DNA of 64,000 nucleotides from Microbacterium sp. Marseille-Q6965 (GTDB taxonomy: Bacteria; Actinomycetota; Actinomycetes; Actinomycetales; Microbacteriaceae). This document shows positions 55,934 through 64,000 of the stretch, piece by piece; within the stretch, counting starts at the first letter, position 1, and the number at the start of each line of letters is the position of its first letter. Location: positions 310,001-374,000 of the forward strand of contig NZ_CAMGZA010000002.1 of the NCBI RefSeq assembly GCF_946151065.1. The letters are read 5' to 3'. Under the pieces are notes generated by a model. That model made no database searches. It was not told where the DNA came from and saw nothing but the letters and a program-made list of their open reading frames with translations. A program made the position numbers and the translations under genes.

Positions 55934-56489
55934 CACCACCCCGGCGGGCATCGACCCGCGTGGCCCGCGGTTCGCGGCCGCCATCACGTCGGTGCTGCTG
56001 CTGCTCGCGACGTTCCTCGCGCTCATCGGCATCTCGACGGGGTACTCCCCGGGCGTCGTCGCGGTCGGCTCCAATCGGAACACGGCGTTGGTCTTGAGCG
56101 GATGGGCGGTGACGCACGCCTCGCCCTGGCAGCGCATCGCGGACCCGGGGTTCCTCGCCGTGCTCGTCGTGGCGCTGCTGTTCCTGTGGGGCGTGCTGTC
56201 GCCGCGCACGGCGCCGTGGGGCGTGGCCTTCCGCCGCCTCGTGCGGCCGCGCCTGCGCCCGCCCGCCGAGCTGGAGGATCCCCGTCCGCCGCGCTTCGCG
56301 CAGGGCGTCGGCCTGTTCGTGACCGGGCTCGGCCTCGTCCTGCACCTCTTCGGCGTGCCGTGGGCGCTGCCGATCGCGGCCGCCGCGGCCTTCGTCGCCG
56401 CCTTCCTGAACGCCGCGTTCGGGCTCTGCCTGGGGTGCCAGCTCTACCTCGGGCTGCAGCGGCTGGGCCTCGTCGGGCGGGCGGCGTGA
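55926..56489 (+). CDS. DUF4395 membrane protein
   Basis: 187 aa with four or more membrane helices. It ends in the DUF4395 signature NAAFGLCLGCQLYL, which contains a CxxC pair that could be redox-active. Cotranslated with the thioredoxin-like gene (8-nt overlap), it may pass electrons across the membrane, but no biochemical role is established. The stretch around residues 38-60 makes it longer than the shortest family members. Confidence 0.85.
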   Translation: MSDTTPAGIDPRGPRFAAAITSVLLLLATFLALIGISTGYSPGVVAVGSNRNTALVLSGWAVTHASPWQRIADPGFLAVLVVALLFLWGVLSPRTAPWGVAFRRLVRPRLRPPAELEDPRPPRFAQGVGLFVTGLGLVLHLFGVPWALPIAAAAAFVAAFLNAAFGLCLGCQLYLGLQRLGLVGRAA

Positions 56490-56529
56490 CGCGAGCGCCG
56501 CGCACCGCGCCGATCCAGCCGTCGGGCCG

Positions 56530-56535
56530 TAGCAT
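56530..56535 (+). promoter_or_regulatory. -10 box of thyA (leaderless)
   Basis: TAGCAT, 6 nt before the ATG at 56542. Confidence 0.65.
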
Positions 56536-56541
56536 CGGACT

Positions 56542-57351
56542 ATGACCGCCGCCATCCCCACGCCCTACGAGGATCTGCTCCGCGACGTTCTCGCGAACGG
56601 CACGCACAAGGATGACCGCACGGGCACGGGCACGACGAGCGTGTTCGGCCGCCAGCTGCGCTACGACCTGTCGCAGGGGTTCCCGCTCATCACGACCAAG
56701 CGCGTGCACTTCAAGTCGGTCGCGCTCGAGCTGCTGTGGTTCCTGCGCGGCGACTCCAACGTGCGCTGGCTGCAGGAACGGGGTGTGCGGATCTGGGACG
56801 AGTGGGCCGACGACAATGGCGACCTCGGTCCGGTCTACGGCGTGCAGTGGCGTTCCTGGCCGGCTCCCGATGGGCAGCAGATCGACCAGATCGCGAACGT
56901 CGTCGAGCAGATCCGGCGCAACCCCGACTCGCGCCGCCACCTCGTGACGGCGTGGAACCCCTCAGAGATCGAGGGCATGGCGCTTCCGCCGTGCCACGCG
57001 ATGTTCCAGTTCTACGTGGCCGACGGTCGGCTCTCCTGCCAGCTGTATCAGCGCAGCGCCGACATGTTCCTCGGCGTGCCGTTCAACATCGCCTCCTACG
57101 CGCTGCTCACCGCGATGGTCGCGCAGCAGACCGACCTTGAGCTCGGCGAGTTCGTGTGGACCGGCGGCGACGTGCACATCTACGACAACCACCGCGAGCA
57201 GGTGGCCGAGCAGCTCACACGCGAGCCGTACCCGTACCCCACGCTGCACTTCGCGCGCCGCCCCCCGTCGATCTTCGACTACGAGTACGAGGACTTCGAG
57301 GTGCGCGACTACCAGCACCACCCCACGATCCGCGCGGCCGTGGCCGTCTGA
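56542..57351 (+). CDS. thyA: Thymidylate synthase
   Basis: 269 aa, full-length ThyA. The nucleophile Cys151 is in [39 protein letters not shown] and HIYDNH are further landmarks. It methylates dUMP with methylene-tetrahydrofolate, producing dihydrofolate that the next gene's product recycles. The stop shares one base with the folA start (TGATG). Confidence 0.97.
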   Translation: MTAAIPTPYEDLLRDVLANGTHKDDRTGTGTTSVFGRQLRYDLSQGFPLITTKRVHFKSVALELLWFLRGDSNVRWLQERGVRIWDEWADDNGDLGPVYGVQWRSWPAPDGQQIDQIANVVEQIRRNPDSRRHLVTAWNPSEIEGMALPPCHAMFQFYVADGRLSCQLYQRSADMFLGVPFNIASYALLTAMVAQQTDLELGEFVWTGGDVHIYDNHREQVAEQLTREPYPYPTLHFARRPPSIFDYEYEDFEVRDYQHHPTIRAAVAV

Positions 57352-57863
57352 TGGCCCTGCGGGCCATCTGGGCGCAGGCGCGGGCCTCGGACGGTCGGGG
57401 CGTGATCGGGGCGTCCGGCGACATGCCGTGGCACCTGCCGGAGGACCTGGCGTACTTCAAGCGCTCCACGACGGGCCGTCCCGTGATCATGGGGCGCCGC
57501 ACCTGGGAGTCGTTCCCGGCGCGGTGGCGGCCGCTGCCCGACCGCACCAACATCGTCGTCACGCGCGACGCGGCCTACGACGCGCCCGGGGCGGTGGTGG
57601 TGCCGTCCCTCGAGGACGGGATCGCCGCAGCGGCAACCGAATCGGAGGACGCGTGGATCATCGGCGGCGCGCAGATCTACGCGCAGTCCCTGCCGAGGGT
57701 GGACGAGCTGTGGGTGACCGAGATCGACCTGGAGGTCGACGGCGACGCCTACGCGCCGCCGATCGGGCCGGAGTGGCGGGTGGTCAGCAGCGACCCCCGG
57801 GGCGGCTGGCACGAGAGCGCGGGCGGCCTGCGGTACCGCTTCCTCGTGTACGCCAGGCGGTGA
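57351..57863 (+). CDS. folA: Dihydrofolate reductase
   Basis: 170 aa. Typical DHFR segments: IGASGDMPWHLPEDLAYFKR with the catalytic acid, IMGRRTWESF, and GGAQIYAQSLPRVDELWVTEID. It reduces dihydrofolate with NADPH and is coupled to thyA by a one-base overlap. Confidence 0.96.
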   Translation: MALRAIWAQARASDGRGVIGASGDMPWHLPEDLAYFKRSTTGRPVIMGRRTWESFPARWRPLPDRTNIVVTRDAAYDAPGAVVVPSLEDGIAAAATESEDAWIIGGAQIYAQSLPRVDELWVTEIDLEVDGDAYAPPIGPEWRVVSSDPRGGWHESAGGLRYRFLVYARR

Positions 57864-57937
57864 GCCGCGCGCGATCGGTCCTGCCCGATGCGGCCGGCGC
57901 CGCGGGTCGCCCCTGCATGCGCACAGCCGCGGGGCGA

Positions 57938-57943
57938 TAGCCT
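57938..57943 (+). promoter_or_regulatory. -10 box of dapA (leaderless)
   Basis: TAGCCT, 6 nt before the ATG at 57950. Confidence 0.65.
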
Positions 57944-57949
57944 GGAGAC

Positions 57950-58927
57950 ATGACGCACTCGGGTAACCCCTTCGGACAGGTGCTCGTCGCGCTCGTCACT
58001 CCGATGACGGCCGACGGCGAGGTGGACTGGCCCAGCGTCGAGAAGCACATCGACGACGTCGTCTCGGCGGGAGCCGACGGCGTCGTGGTCACCGGCACCA
58101 CGGGCGAGACCTCGACCCTCACCGACCCCGAGAAGATCCGCCTCGTCGAGGTCGGCAAGGACGTCGCCGCGGGCCGGGCCAAGATCATCACGGGCGGCGG
58201 CTCGAACGAGACCGCCCACGCGATCGACCTGTACCGCAAGAGCGAGAAGGCCGGCGCCGACGGCATCATGATCGTCACGCCGTACTACAACAAGCCCACC
58301 CAGGCGGGCATCCTCACGCACTTCCGGCTCGTCGCCGATGCGACCGACCTGCCGGTCATCCTCTACGACATCCCCGGCCGCACGGGCGTGCCCATCAAGT
58401 ACGAGACGATCCTGCGGCTCGCCAAGCACCCGAACATCCTCGCGATCAAGGACGCCAAGGGCGACTTCAGCGAGGTCAGCCGCGTGCTGAACCAGACCGA
58501 CCTGATGTACTTCTCGGGCGACGACGCCAACGTGCTGCCGCACCTGTCGATCGGCGCGGCCGGACTCATCGGCGTCACGGCCAACATCGCCGCCGGCCCG
58601 TACCGCACCATCGTCGACGCGGTGAATCGCGGCGACCTCGCGGCCGCCACGGCGCAGCACCAGCGGCTCGAGCCCCTCGTGCGGGCCGTCATGACGCACG
58701 TGCCCGGCACCGTCTCGGCCAAGTACATCCTGCACGGCCTCGGCCGCATCTCCAGCCCGCGCGTGCGCCTGCCGCTCGTCGGACCGGAGGAGTGGGAGGC
58801 GGCGATCATCGAGGACGAGCTCGCGCTCGTCAAGGACGTCGAGGGCGTCGACTTCTCCAACTTCCGTCCCGACCGCAACGCGGCGGCGGGCGGCGCGCTG
58901 CCGAAGATTCCCGGCACGACGCGCTGA
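57950..58927 (+). CDS. dapA: 4-hydroxy-tetrahydrodipicolinate synthase
   Basis: 325 aa TIM barrel. GTTGETSTL binds pyruvate, and the Schiff-base Lys167 is in ILAIKDAKGDF. The YYNKPTQ loop contributes the catalytic Tyr. It condenses pyruvate with aspartate semialdehyde, the first step towards diaminopimelate and lysine. RNase J follows after 81 nt. Confidence 0.96.
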   Translation: MTHSGNPFGQVLVALVTPMTADGEVDWPSVEKHIDDVVSAGADGVVVTGTTGETSTLTDPEKIRLVEVGKDVAAGRAKIITGGGSNETAHAIDLYRKSEKAGADGIMIVTPYYNKPTQAGILTHFRLVADATDLPVILYDIPGRTGVPIKYETILRLAKHPNILAIKDAKGDFSEVSRVLNQTDLMYFSGDDANVLPHLSIGAAGLIGVTANIAAGPYRTIVDAVNRGDLAAATAQHQRLEPLVRAVMTHVPGTVSAKYILHGLGRISSPRVRLPLVGPEEWEAAIIEDELALVKDVEGVDFSNFRPDRNAAAGGALPKIPGTTR

Positions 58928-58936
58928 CGACCTTCC

Positions 58937-58955
58937 GCGGGCGTGATGCGCCCGC
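58937..58955 (+). repeat. 7-bp hairpin in the dapA-rnj gap
   Basis: GCGGGCG-TGATG-CGCCCGC between dapA and rnj. It could be a partial terminator or an RNA-processing site; there is no T tract. Confidence 0.5.
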
Positions 58956-59008
58956 ACGACAACAGAAGAAGCGACAACCGGACGCGCTGCGTCCCGGGAA
59001 GGCGGACC

Positions 59009-60685
59009 ATGTCCACACCTGTCTACGACCCGCGCCCCCTCGAGAAGGGCGTCCTGCGCGTGACCCCGCTCGGCGGCCTCGGCGAGGTCGGCCGCAACAT
59101 GACCACGTACGAGTTCGACGGGAAGATCCTCATCGTCGACTGCGGCGTGCTCTTCCCGGAGGAGCACCAGCCGGGCGTCGACCTGATCCTGCCCGACATC
59201 GAGCCGGTGCGCGGCCGCCTGGCCGACGTCGTCGGCGTCGTGCTGACGCACGGGCATGAGGACCACATCGGCGCGGTGCCGTACCTGCTGCGCCTGCGCG
59301 AGGACATCCCGATCATCGGGTCGGGGCTCACGCTCGCGCTGACGCAGGCGAAGCTGAAGGAGCACCGGATCCGCCCGGTCTCGCAGAAGGTCGTCGAGGG
59401 CGAGCGCCTGACGGTGGGGCCGTTCGACCTCGAGTTCGTCGCGGTGAACCACTCGATCCCCGACGCGCTCGCCGTCGCGATCCGCACCCCCGCGGGCCTC
59501 GTGCTGCACACGGGCGACTTCAAGATGGACCAGCTGCCGCTCGACGGCCGCATCACCGACCTGCGCGCCTTCGCGCGGCTGGGGGAGGAGGGCGTCGACC
59601 TCTTCCTGCCCGACTCCACGAACGCCGACGTGCCGGGCTTCACTCCCACCGAGCGCGCCATCGGTCCCGTGCTCGACCAGGTCATCTCGAAGACCAGCGG
59701 CCGGGTGATCGTGGCGAGCTTCTCGAGCCACGTGCACCGCGTGCAGCAGGTGCTCGACGCCGCCGCCGCCAACGGGCGCCGCGTGGCCCTGCTGGGCCGC
59801 AGCATGGTGCGGAACATGACGATCGCCGCCGATCTCGGGTACCTCAAGGTGCCCCAGGGCGTGCTCATCGACTACAAGAAGGCGCGCGACGTCCCCGACA
59901 GTCAGATCGTGTACATGTCGACCGGTTCGCAGGGCGAGCCGATGGCGGTGCTCAGCCGCATGGCGAACCTCGACCACGAGATCGAGCCGGGGCCGGGCGA
60001 CACCGTCATCCTCGCGTCCTCGCTCATCCCCGGCAACGAGAACGCCGTCTACCGGGTGATCGACGGGCTGACCAAGCTCGGCGCCAACGTCGTGCACAAG
60101 GCGAACGCCCGCGTGCACGTGTCCGGTCACGCGGCGGCGGGCGAGCTGCTCTACTGCTACAACATCCTGCAGCCGCGCAACGTGCTGCCCGTGCACGGCG
60201 AGTACCGCCACCTCATGGCCAACGCCAAGCTGGCGCAGGACACCGGCATCCCCGAGACGAACACGATCCTCGGCGAGAACGGGACCGTCGTGGATCTGCG
60301 CGACGGCGTCGCCGAGGTCGTCGGCCAGCTCGACCTGGGCTTCGTGTACGTCGACGGCTCGAGCGTGGGCGCCATCACCGACGCCGACCTGAAGGACAGG
60401 CGCGTGCTGGGGGAGGAGGGCTTCGTCTCCGTCATCGTCGTCGTCGACGCGCAGACCGGGCGGATCATCTCCGGCCCGGAGATCCAGGCGCGCGGCGTGG
60501 CCGAGGACGACGCGGTGTTCGACAAGGTCAAGCCGAAGATCGCCGCCGCCCTCGAGGAGGCCGCTCAGAACGGCGTGCGCGACAACCACGCGCTGTCGCA
60601 GACGGTGCGCCGCACGATCGGCCGCTGGGTGGGCAACTCGTTGCGTCGCCGCCCGATGATCGTGCCGGTCGTCATCGAGGCGTGA
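59009..60685 (+). CDS. rnj: Ribonuclease J
   Basis: 558 aa. A metallo-beta-lactamase domain with THGHEDHIG (His81, His83, Asp85, His86), a beta-CASP domain inserted at about residues 210-370 and the C-terminal domain. It has endo- and 5' exonuclease activity in rRNA maturation and mRNA decay. GGGAAGG lies 6 nt before the ATG. The dapA-rnj order is conserved in Actinobacteria. Confidence 0.96.
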   Translation: MSTPVYDPRPLEKGVLRVTPLGGLGEVGRNMTTYEFDGKILIVDCGVLFPEEHQPGVDLILPDIEPVRGRLADVVGVVLTHGHEDHIGAVPYLLRLREDIPIIGSGLTLALTQAKLKEHRIRPVSQKVVEGERLTVGPFDLEFVAVNHSIPDALAVAIRTPAGLVLHTGDFKMDQLPLDGRITDLRAFARLGEEGVDLFLPDSTNADVPGFTPTERAIGPVLDQVISKTSGRVIVASFSSHVHRVQQVLDAAAANGRRVALLGRSMVRNMTIAADLGYLKVPQGVLIDYKKARDVPDSQIVYMSTGSQGEPMAVLSRMANLDHEIEPGPGDTVILASSLIPGNENAVYRVIDGLTKLGANVVHKANARVHVSGHAAAGELLYCYNILQPRNVLPVHGEYRHLMANAKLAQDTGIPETNTILGENGTVVDLRDGVAEVVGQLDLGFVYVDGSSVGAITDADLKDRRVLGEEGFVSVIVVVDAQTGRIISGPEIQARGVAEDDAVFDKVKPKIAAALEEAAQNGVRDNHALSQTVRRTIGRWVGNSLRRRPMIVPVVIEA

Positions 60686-60743
60686 CGCGCGCCGGGATCC
60701 GCGCAAACCCGGGTCGCTCCCGGCGGATGTCGGCGCCCGCGCG

Positions 60744-60749
60744 TAGCGT
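60744..60749 (+). promoter_or_regulatory. -10 box of ftsK (leaderless)
   Basis: TAGCGT, 7 nt before the ATG at 60757. Confidence 0.6.
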
Positions 60750-60756
60750 TGAGCGC

Positions 60757-63483
60757 ATGCCACGCACGTCCACCGACCCCAAGAGCTCGCGCTCGAAGGC
60801 GTCGTCGTCGCGCGCCCGGAAGCCGGCGCCGGCGCCGAAGAAGTACGTCGACGAGGTCGACAGGCCTTCGGTGGCCGTGCGTGCGTGGAACGGCCTCGCC
60901 CGCGCCGTCGGCGGCCTGTTCCGCGCGTTCGGCCCCGAGACGCTCGACAAGGACGACCGCCGCGACGGCTTCCCCCTGCTGCTCGTGCTGCTGGCGGTGG
61001 CCGGCGCCGTCACCGAGTGGTTCTTCATCGGCAACGAGGTCGCGTCGCTCATCAGCGCGTACACCTTCGGCGGCCTCATCGGCCGAGCGGCCTTCGTCTA
61101 CCCGGTGCTGCTGCTCCTGCTGGCCGGTTGGCTGTTCCGCCACCCGTCCTCCGTGCACGACAACGGCCGCATCGGAATCGGCTTCGGGCTGCTCTCCGTC
61201 ACGATCGCGGGGTTCTGCCACGTGGCGGGCGGGCGCCCGCAGCCGCCATCGGGAATGCCGGCGCTGAGCGAGGCCGGCGGCCTGTTCGGGTGGATGCTGG
61301 GCGAGCCGCTCGCCATGTTCCTCACCGACGTGGGCGCGTACATCCTGCTGAGCCTGCTCGCGGCGCTGAGCGTGCTGATCCTCACCAAGACGCCGCCGAA
61401 CCGGATCGTCAGCCGCCTCGGCGACCTCTACGCCTGGATGTTCGGAACCGAGCGTGTGGTCGAGGACGCCGGTGACACCGCCCCGACGAAGGTGCTCGGC
61501 AAGGGCCGAGGCAAGGACGTGGACGACGCGGCCGACGACGACGCGGACGACCGGCCGTGGTGGCGCCGCAACAAGAGCGGCCGCGAGGAGGAGTCGGACG
61601 TCGTCACCGACCCGCAGGATCTCACCGAGCTGCTCGGCACCCAGAACGACGGCGGCTATGACAACGCCGTGGTCGTCGCCGACCCGGAGCCCGCCGACGC
61701 CGCCACGGAGATCCTCTCGGATCTCAGCGGCGTGACCGCCGGCCTGCGCGAGTCCGGCTCGACCGGGCTCGTCGGCGACGGAGACGACACCGGCGATCTC
61801 GACGACGCTCTTCCGGGTCTCAGCGGCTTCGGCACCGACGGGCCCGGCGCACGCGGCCCGCAGCCGCCGAGTGTGCCGTACGTGCTGCCCTCACCGGCCA
61901 CGCTCTCGGCCGGCCCGCCCTCGATCGCCAAGTCGGAGGCGAACGAGCGCATGGTGCAGCAGATCGAGGGCGTCTTCGAGCAGTTCAGGGTCGATGCGAA
62001 GGTCACCGGATTCTCGCGGGGTCCGACGGTCACGCAGTACGAGGTCGAGCTGGGTCCCGGCGTGAAGGTCGAGAAGATCACGCAGCTGTCGAACAACATC
62101 GCCTACGCGGTGGCGTCGAACGACGTGCGCATCCTCGCCCCGATTCCCGGCAAGAGCGCGATCGGCATCGAGATCCCCAACGTCGACCGCGAGACGGTGG
62201 CGCTCGGCGACGTGCTCCGTTCCGCCGCCGCGCAGAAGTCCACCCATCCGATGACGATCGGCGTCGGCAAGGACGTGTCGGGGGGATACGTCGTCGCCAA
62301 CCTCGCGAAGATGCCGCACCTGCTCGTCGCCGGCTCGACGGGGTCGGGAAAGTCGAGCTTCGTCAACTCGATGATCACGAGCCTGCTGATGCGCGCGAAG
62401 CCCAGCGAGGTGCGCATGGTGCTCATCGACCCCAAGCGCGTCGAGCTGACGAACTACGCCGGCGTGCCGCACCTCATCACTCCCATCATCACGAACCCGA
62501 AGAAGGCGGCGGAGGCGCTGCAGTGGGTCGTGAAGGAGATGGACATGCGGTACGACGACCTCGCGTCGTTCGGCTACCGCCACGTCGACGACTTCAACGC
62601 CGCCCTGGCCCGCGGTGAGGTCGAGCTGCCCCCGGGCAGCGAGCGCGTGCTCAAGCCTTACCCGTACCTGCTCGTGGTGGTCGACGAGCTCGCCGACCTC
62701 ATGATGGTGGCCCCGCGCGACGTCGAGGACTCGATCGTGCGCATCACGCAGCTGGCGCGCGCCGCGGGCATCCACCTCGTCCTCGCGACGCAGCGCCCGT
62801 CGGTGAACGTCGTGACGGGACTCATCAAGGCGAACGTGCCCTCGCGACTCGCCTTCGCCGTGACGAGCTCGACCGACAGCCGCGTCATCCTCGATGAGGT
62901 GGGCGCCGACAAGCTCATCGGGCAGGGCGATGCCCTGTTCTCGCCGATGGGCTCCTCCAAGCCGTTCCGCGTGCAGGGTGCGTGGGTCACCGAGGACGAG
63001 ATCGACCGCGTCGTCAAGCACGTCACGGGGCAGGCCCGCCCCGAGTACCGGGCGGACGTCGCGGACGCGATCGAGGCGAAGAAGAAGGAGATCGACGAGG
63101 ACATCGGCGACGATCTCGAGGTGCTGCTCGCGGCGGCCGAGCTCGTGGTCTCGAGCCAGTTCGGCTCGACGTCGATGCTGCAGCGCAAGCTGCGCGTCGG
63201 CTTCGCGAAGGCCGGTCGCCTCATGGATCTGCTCGAATCCCGTGAGATCGTCGGTCCCTCGGAGGGGTCCAAGGCCCGTGACGTGCTCGTCACCCCGGAG
63301 CAGCTGCCCGAGGTGCTCGCGCGCATCAAGGGCGAGGACGTGCCGCCGACGACCGCCGCGGCGCCCGCCGAGCCCGAGGGCGACCGCTACGCGGAGGATC
63401 CCATCGAGGCTCAGTTCGCCGGCCGCCCCGTCGAGGACGAGGACGGCGACGAGGATGCCTGGCAGCTGACCGGGCGGGACTGA
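60757..63483 (+). CDS. ftsK: DNA translocase FtsK/SpoIIIE
   Basis: 908 aa. A basic N-terminal tail, four membrane helices (about residues 65-220), an acidic linker, then the motor domain with Walker [11 protein letters not shown] (Lys532), Walker [13 protein letters not shown], and a C-terminal winged-helix (gamma) domain. It pumps chromosomal DNA through the division septum. The ATG at 60757 is chosen over upstream in-frame ATGs because of the TAGCGT box. Confidence 0.96.
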   Translation: MPRTSTDPKSSRSKASSSRARKPAPAPKKYVDEVDRPSVAVRAWNGLARAVGGLFRAFGPETLDKDDRRDGFPLLLVLLAVAGAVTEWFFIGNEVASLISAYTFGGLIGRAAFVYPVLLLLLAGWLFRHPSSVHDNGRIGIGFGLLSVTIAGFCHVAGGRPQPPSGMPALSEAGGLFGWMLGEPLAMFLTDVGAYILLSLLAALSVLILTKTPPNRIVSRLGDLYAWMFGTERVVEDAGDTAPTKVLGKGRGKDVDDAADDDADDRPWWRRNKSGREEESDVVTDPQDLTELLGTQNDGGYDNAVVVADPEPADAATEILSDLSGVTAGLRESGSTGLVGDGDDTGDLDDALPGLSGFGTDGPGARGPQPPSVPYVLPSPATLSAGPPSIAKSEANERMVQQIEGVFEQFRVDAKVTGFSRGPTVTQYEVELGPGVKVEKITQLSNNIAYAVASNDVRILAPIPGKSAIGIEIPNVDRETVALGDVLRSAAAQKSTHPMTIGVGKDVSGGYVVANLAKMPHLLVAGSTGSGKSSFVNSMITSLLMRAKPSEVRMVLIDPKRVELTNYAGVPHLITPIITNPKKAAEALQWVVKEMDMRYDDLASFGYRHVDDFNAALARGEVELPPGSERVLKPYPYLLVVVDELADLMMVAPRDVEDSIVRITQLARAAGIHLVLATQRPSVNVVTGLIKANVPSRLAFAVTSSTDSRVILDEVGADKLIGQGDALFSPMGSSKPFRVQGAWVTEDEIDRVVKHVTGQARPEYRADVADAIEAKKKEIDEDIGDDLEVLLAAAELVVSSQFGSTSMLQRKLRVGFAKAGRLMDLLESREIVGPSEGSKARDVLVTPEQLPEVLARIKGEDVPPTTAAAPAEPEGDRYAEDPIEAQFAGRPVEDEDGDEDAWQLTGRD

Positions 63484-63494
63484 GACACTCCACT

Positions 63495-64000
63495 ATGGCC
63501 ATTCCCCGGCAGCTGCCGAACGCGATCACCGTCGCCCGCATCCCGCTCGCGGTCGTCTTTCTCGTGCTGCTGCTCCTCGCGGGCCGCCACGGCGAGTCCG
63601 ACATGACGCTGCGCGCGGTCGCGGCCGCGCTGTTCGTCGTGGCGATCTCGACGGACTGGGTGGACGGCTACCTCGCGCGCCGGTACGACATCGTCAGCGA
63701 CTTCGGCAAGCTGTGGGACCCGATCGCCGACAAGCTTCTCACCGGCCTCGCCTTCGTCGGGCTGGCGGTCCTCGGCGAGGTGGCGTGGTGGATGGTCATC
63801 GTCATCCTCGTGCGCGAGTGGGGCATCACCGCGCACCGCCTGGTCGTGGCACGCGAGCATGTGGTGGCAGCCGCGTGGATGGGCAAGCTGAAGACCGCGG
63901 TGCAGGCCGTCGCCCTGTCGTGGGCGCTGCTGCCGTTGCACCTGCTGATCGGTCTCGGGCCGTGGGCGCTCGTGACGACGATCCTCATGTGGGTGGTGGT
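63495..64000 (+). CDS. pgsA: CDP-diacylglycerol-glycerol-3-phosphate 3-phosphatidyltransferase (3' end missing)
   Basis: 168 codons are in the window; the gene continues past the right edge. It has several membrane helices and the CDP-alcohol phosphatidyltransferase motif DGYLARRYDIVSDFGKLWD followed by PIAD, with all the conserved Asp/Gly/Arg positions. It makes phosphatidylglycerol phosphate. Order ftsK-pgsA is conserved. No ribosome site is evident; GACACT five bases before the ATG is only a weak -10. Confidence 0.9.
   Translation, partial: MAIPRQLPNAITVARIPLAVVFLVLLLLAGRHGESDMTLRAVAAALFVVAISTDWVDGYLARRYDIVSDFGKLWDPIADKLLTGLAFVGLAVLGEVAWWMVIVILVREWGITAHRLVVAREHVVAAAWMGKLKTAVQAVALSWALLPLHLLIGLGPWALVTTILMWVV

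Overview
The window is a G+C-rich stretch (about 70% by eye) of an actinobacterial chromosome. It is most likely from Microbacteriaceae, probably Microbacterium or a close relative. The grounds are the gene order mtrA-mtrB-lpqB-comF-raiA-secA and rpsO-pnp-dapB-thyA-folA-dapA-rnj-ftsK-pgsA, the DUF58/MoxR/DUF4350/DUF4129 block beside mtrA, GTG and TTG starts, and very frequent leaderless genes (a TANNNT -10 box 6-7 nt before the start codon). I saw no tRNA, rRNA, CRISPR array, transposase, phage gene or defence system. It reads as ordinary core chromosome with a few accessory insertions.

Layout. 1-4424 (minus): a tightly overlapping operon of a membrane protein, DUF4129, DUF4350, MoxR ATPase and DUF58 (cut by the edge). 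The membrane protein gene has three apparent frameshifts in its Pro-rich tail. 4523-10230 (plus): mtrAB-lpqB, comF and the long ribosome hibernation factor. 10344-18747: an insertion between raiA and secA, with a coiled-coil protein, a PadR-ABC-FtsX efflux operon, a metallophosphoesterase and a Stealth sugar-phosphate transferase. 19069-34714: secA, an aminotransferase, oligopeptidase B, Pit phosphate transporter, a second metallophosphoesterase, aspartase, FAH-family protein, PrsW, FKBP, YceI and an MFS exporter. 34929-45304: rpsO and pnp, separated by surE, a PfkB kinase, an acyltransferase, a luciferase-like monooxygenase with its FMN reductase, and a glycosyltransferase-SGNH fusion. 45498-53589: a degenerate aldo/keto reductase, a histidine phosphatase, a nucleoside hydrolase and a BMP-type nucleoside ABC transporter. 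53613-64000: dapB, a redox trio (OsmC, thioredoxin-like, DUF4395), thyA-folA, dapA, rnj, ftsK and the start of pgsA.

How the genes work together. MtrAB-LpqB couples envelope and division signalling, next to secretion (SecA) and ribosome hibernation. DapA and DapB make diaminopimelate for peptidoglycan and lysine. ThyA and FolA make dTMP. PNPase and RNase J degrade RNA. The nucleoside transporter and hydrolase form a salvage unit.

The most notable observations are: four short leaderless upstream ORFs that each overlap the next gene's start by four bases (before the MFS, PfkB, acyltransferase and histidine phosphatase genes); an aldo/keto reductase lacking three of four catalytic residues; a glycosyltransferase fused to an SGNH hydrolase; a cluster of homopolymer-associated frameshifts; and a structured pnp leader consistent with the Actino-pnp RNA motif. 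Nothing here amounts to a clearly new multi-gene system.
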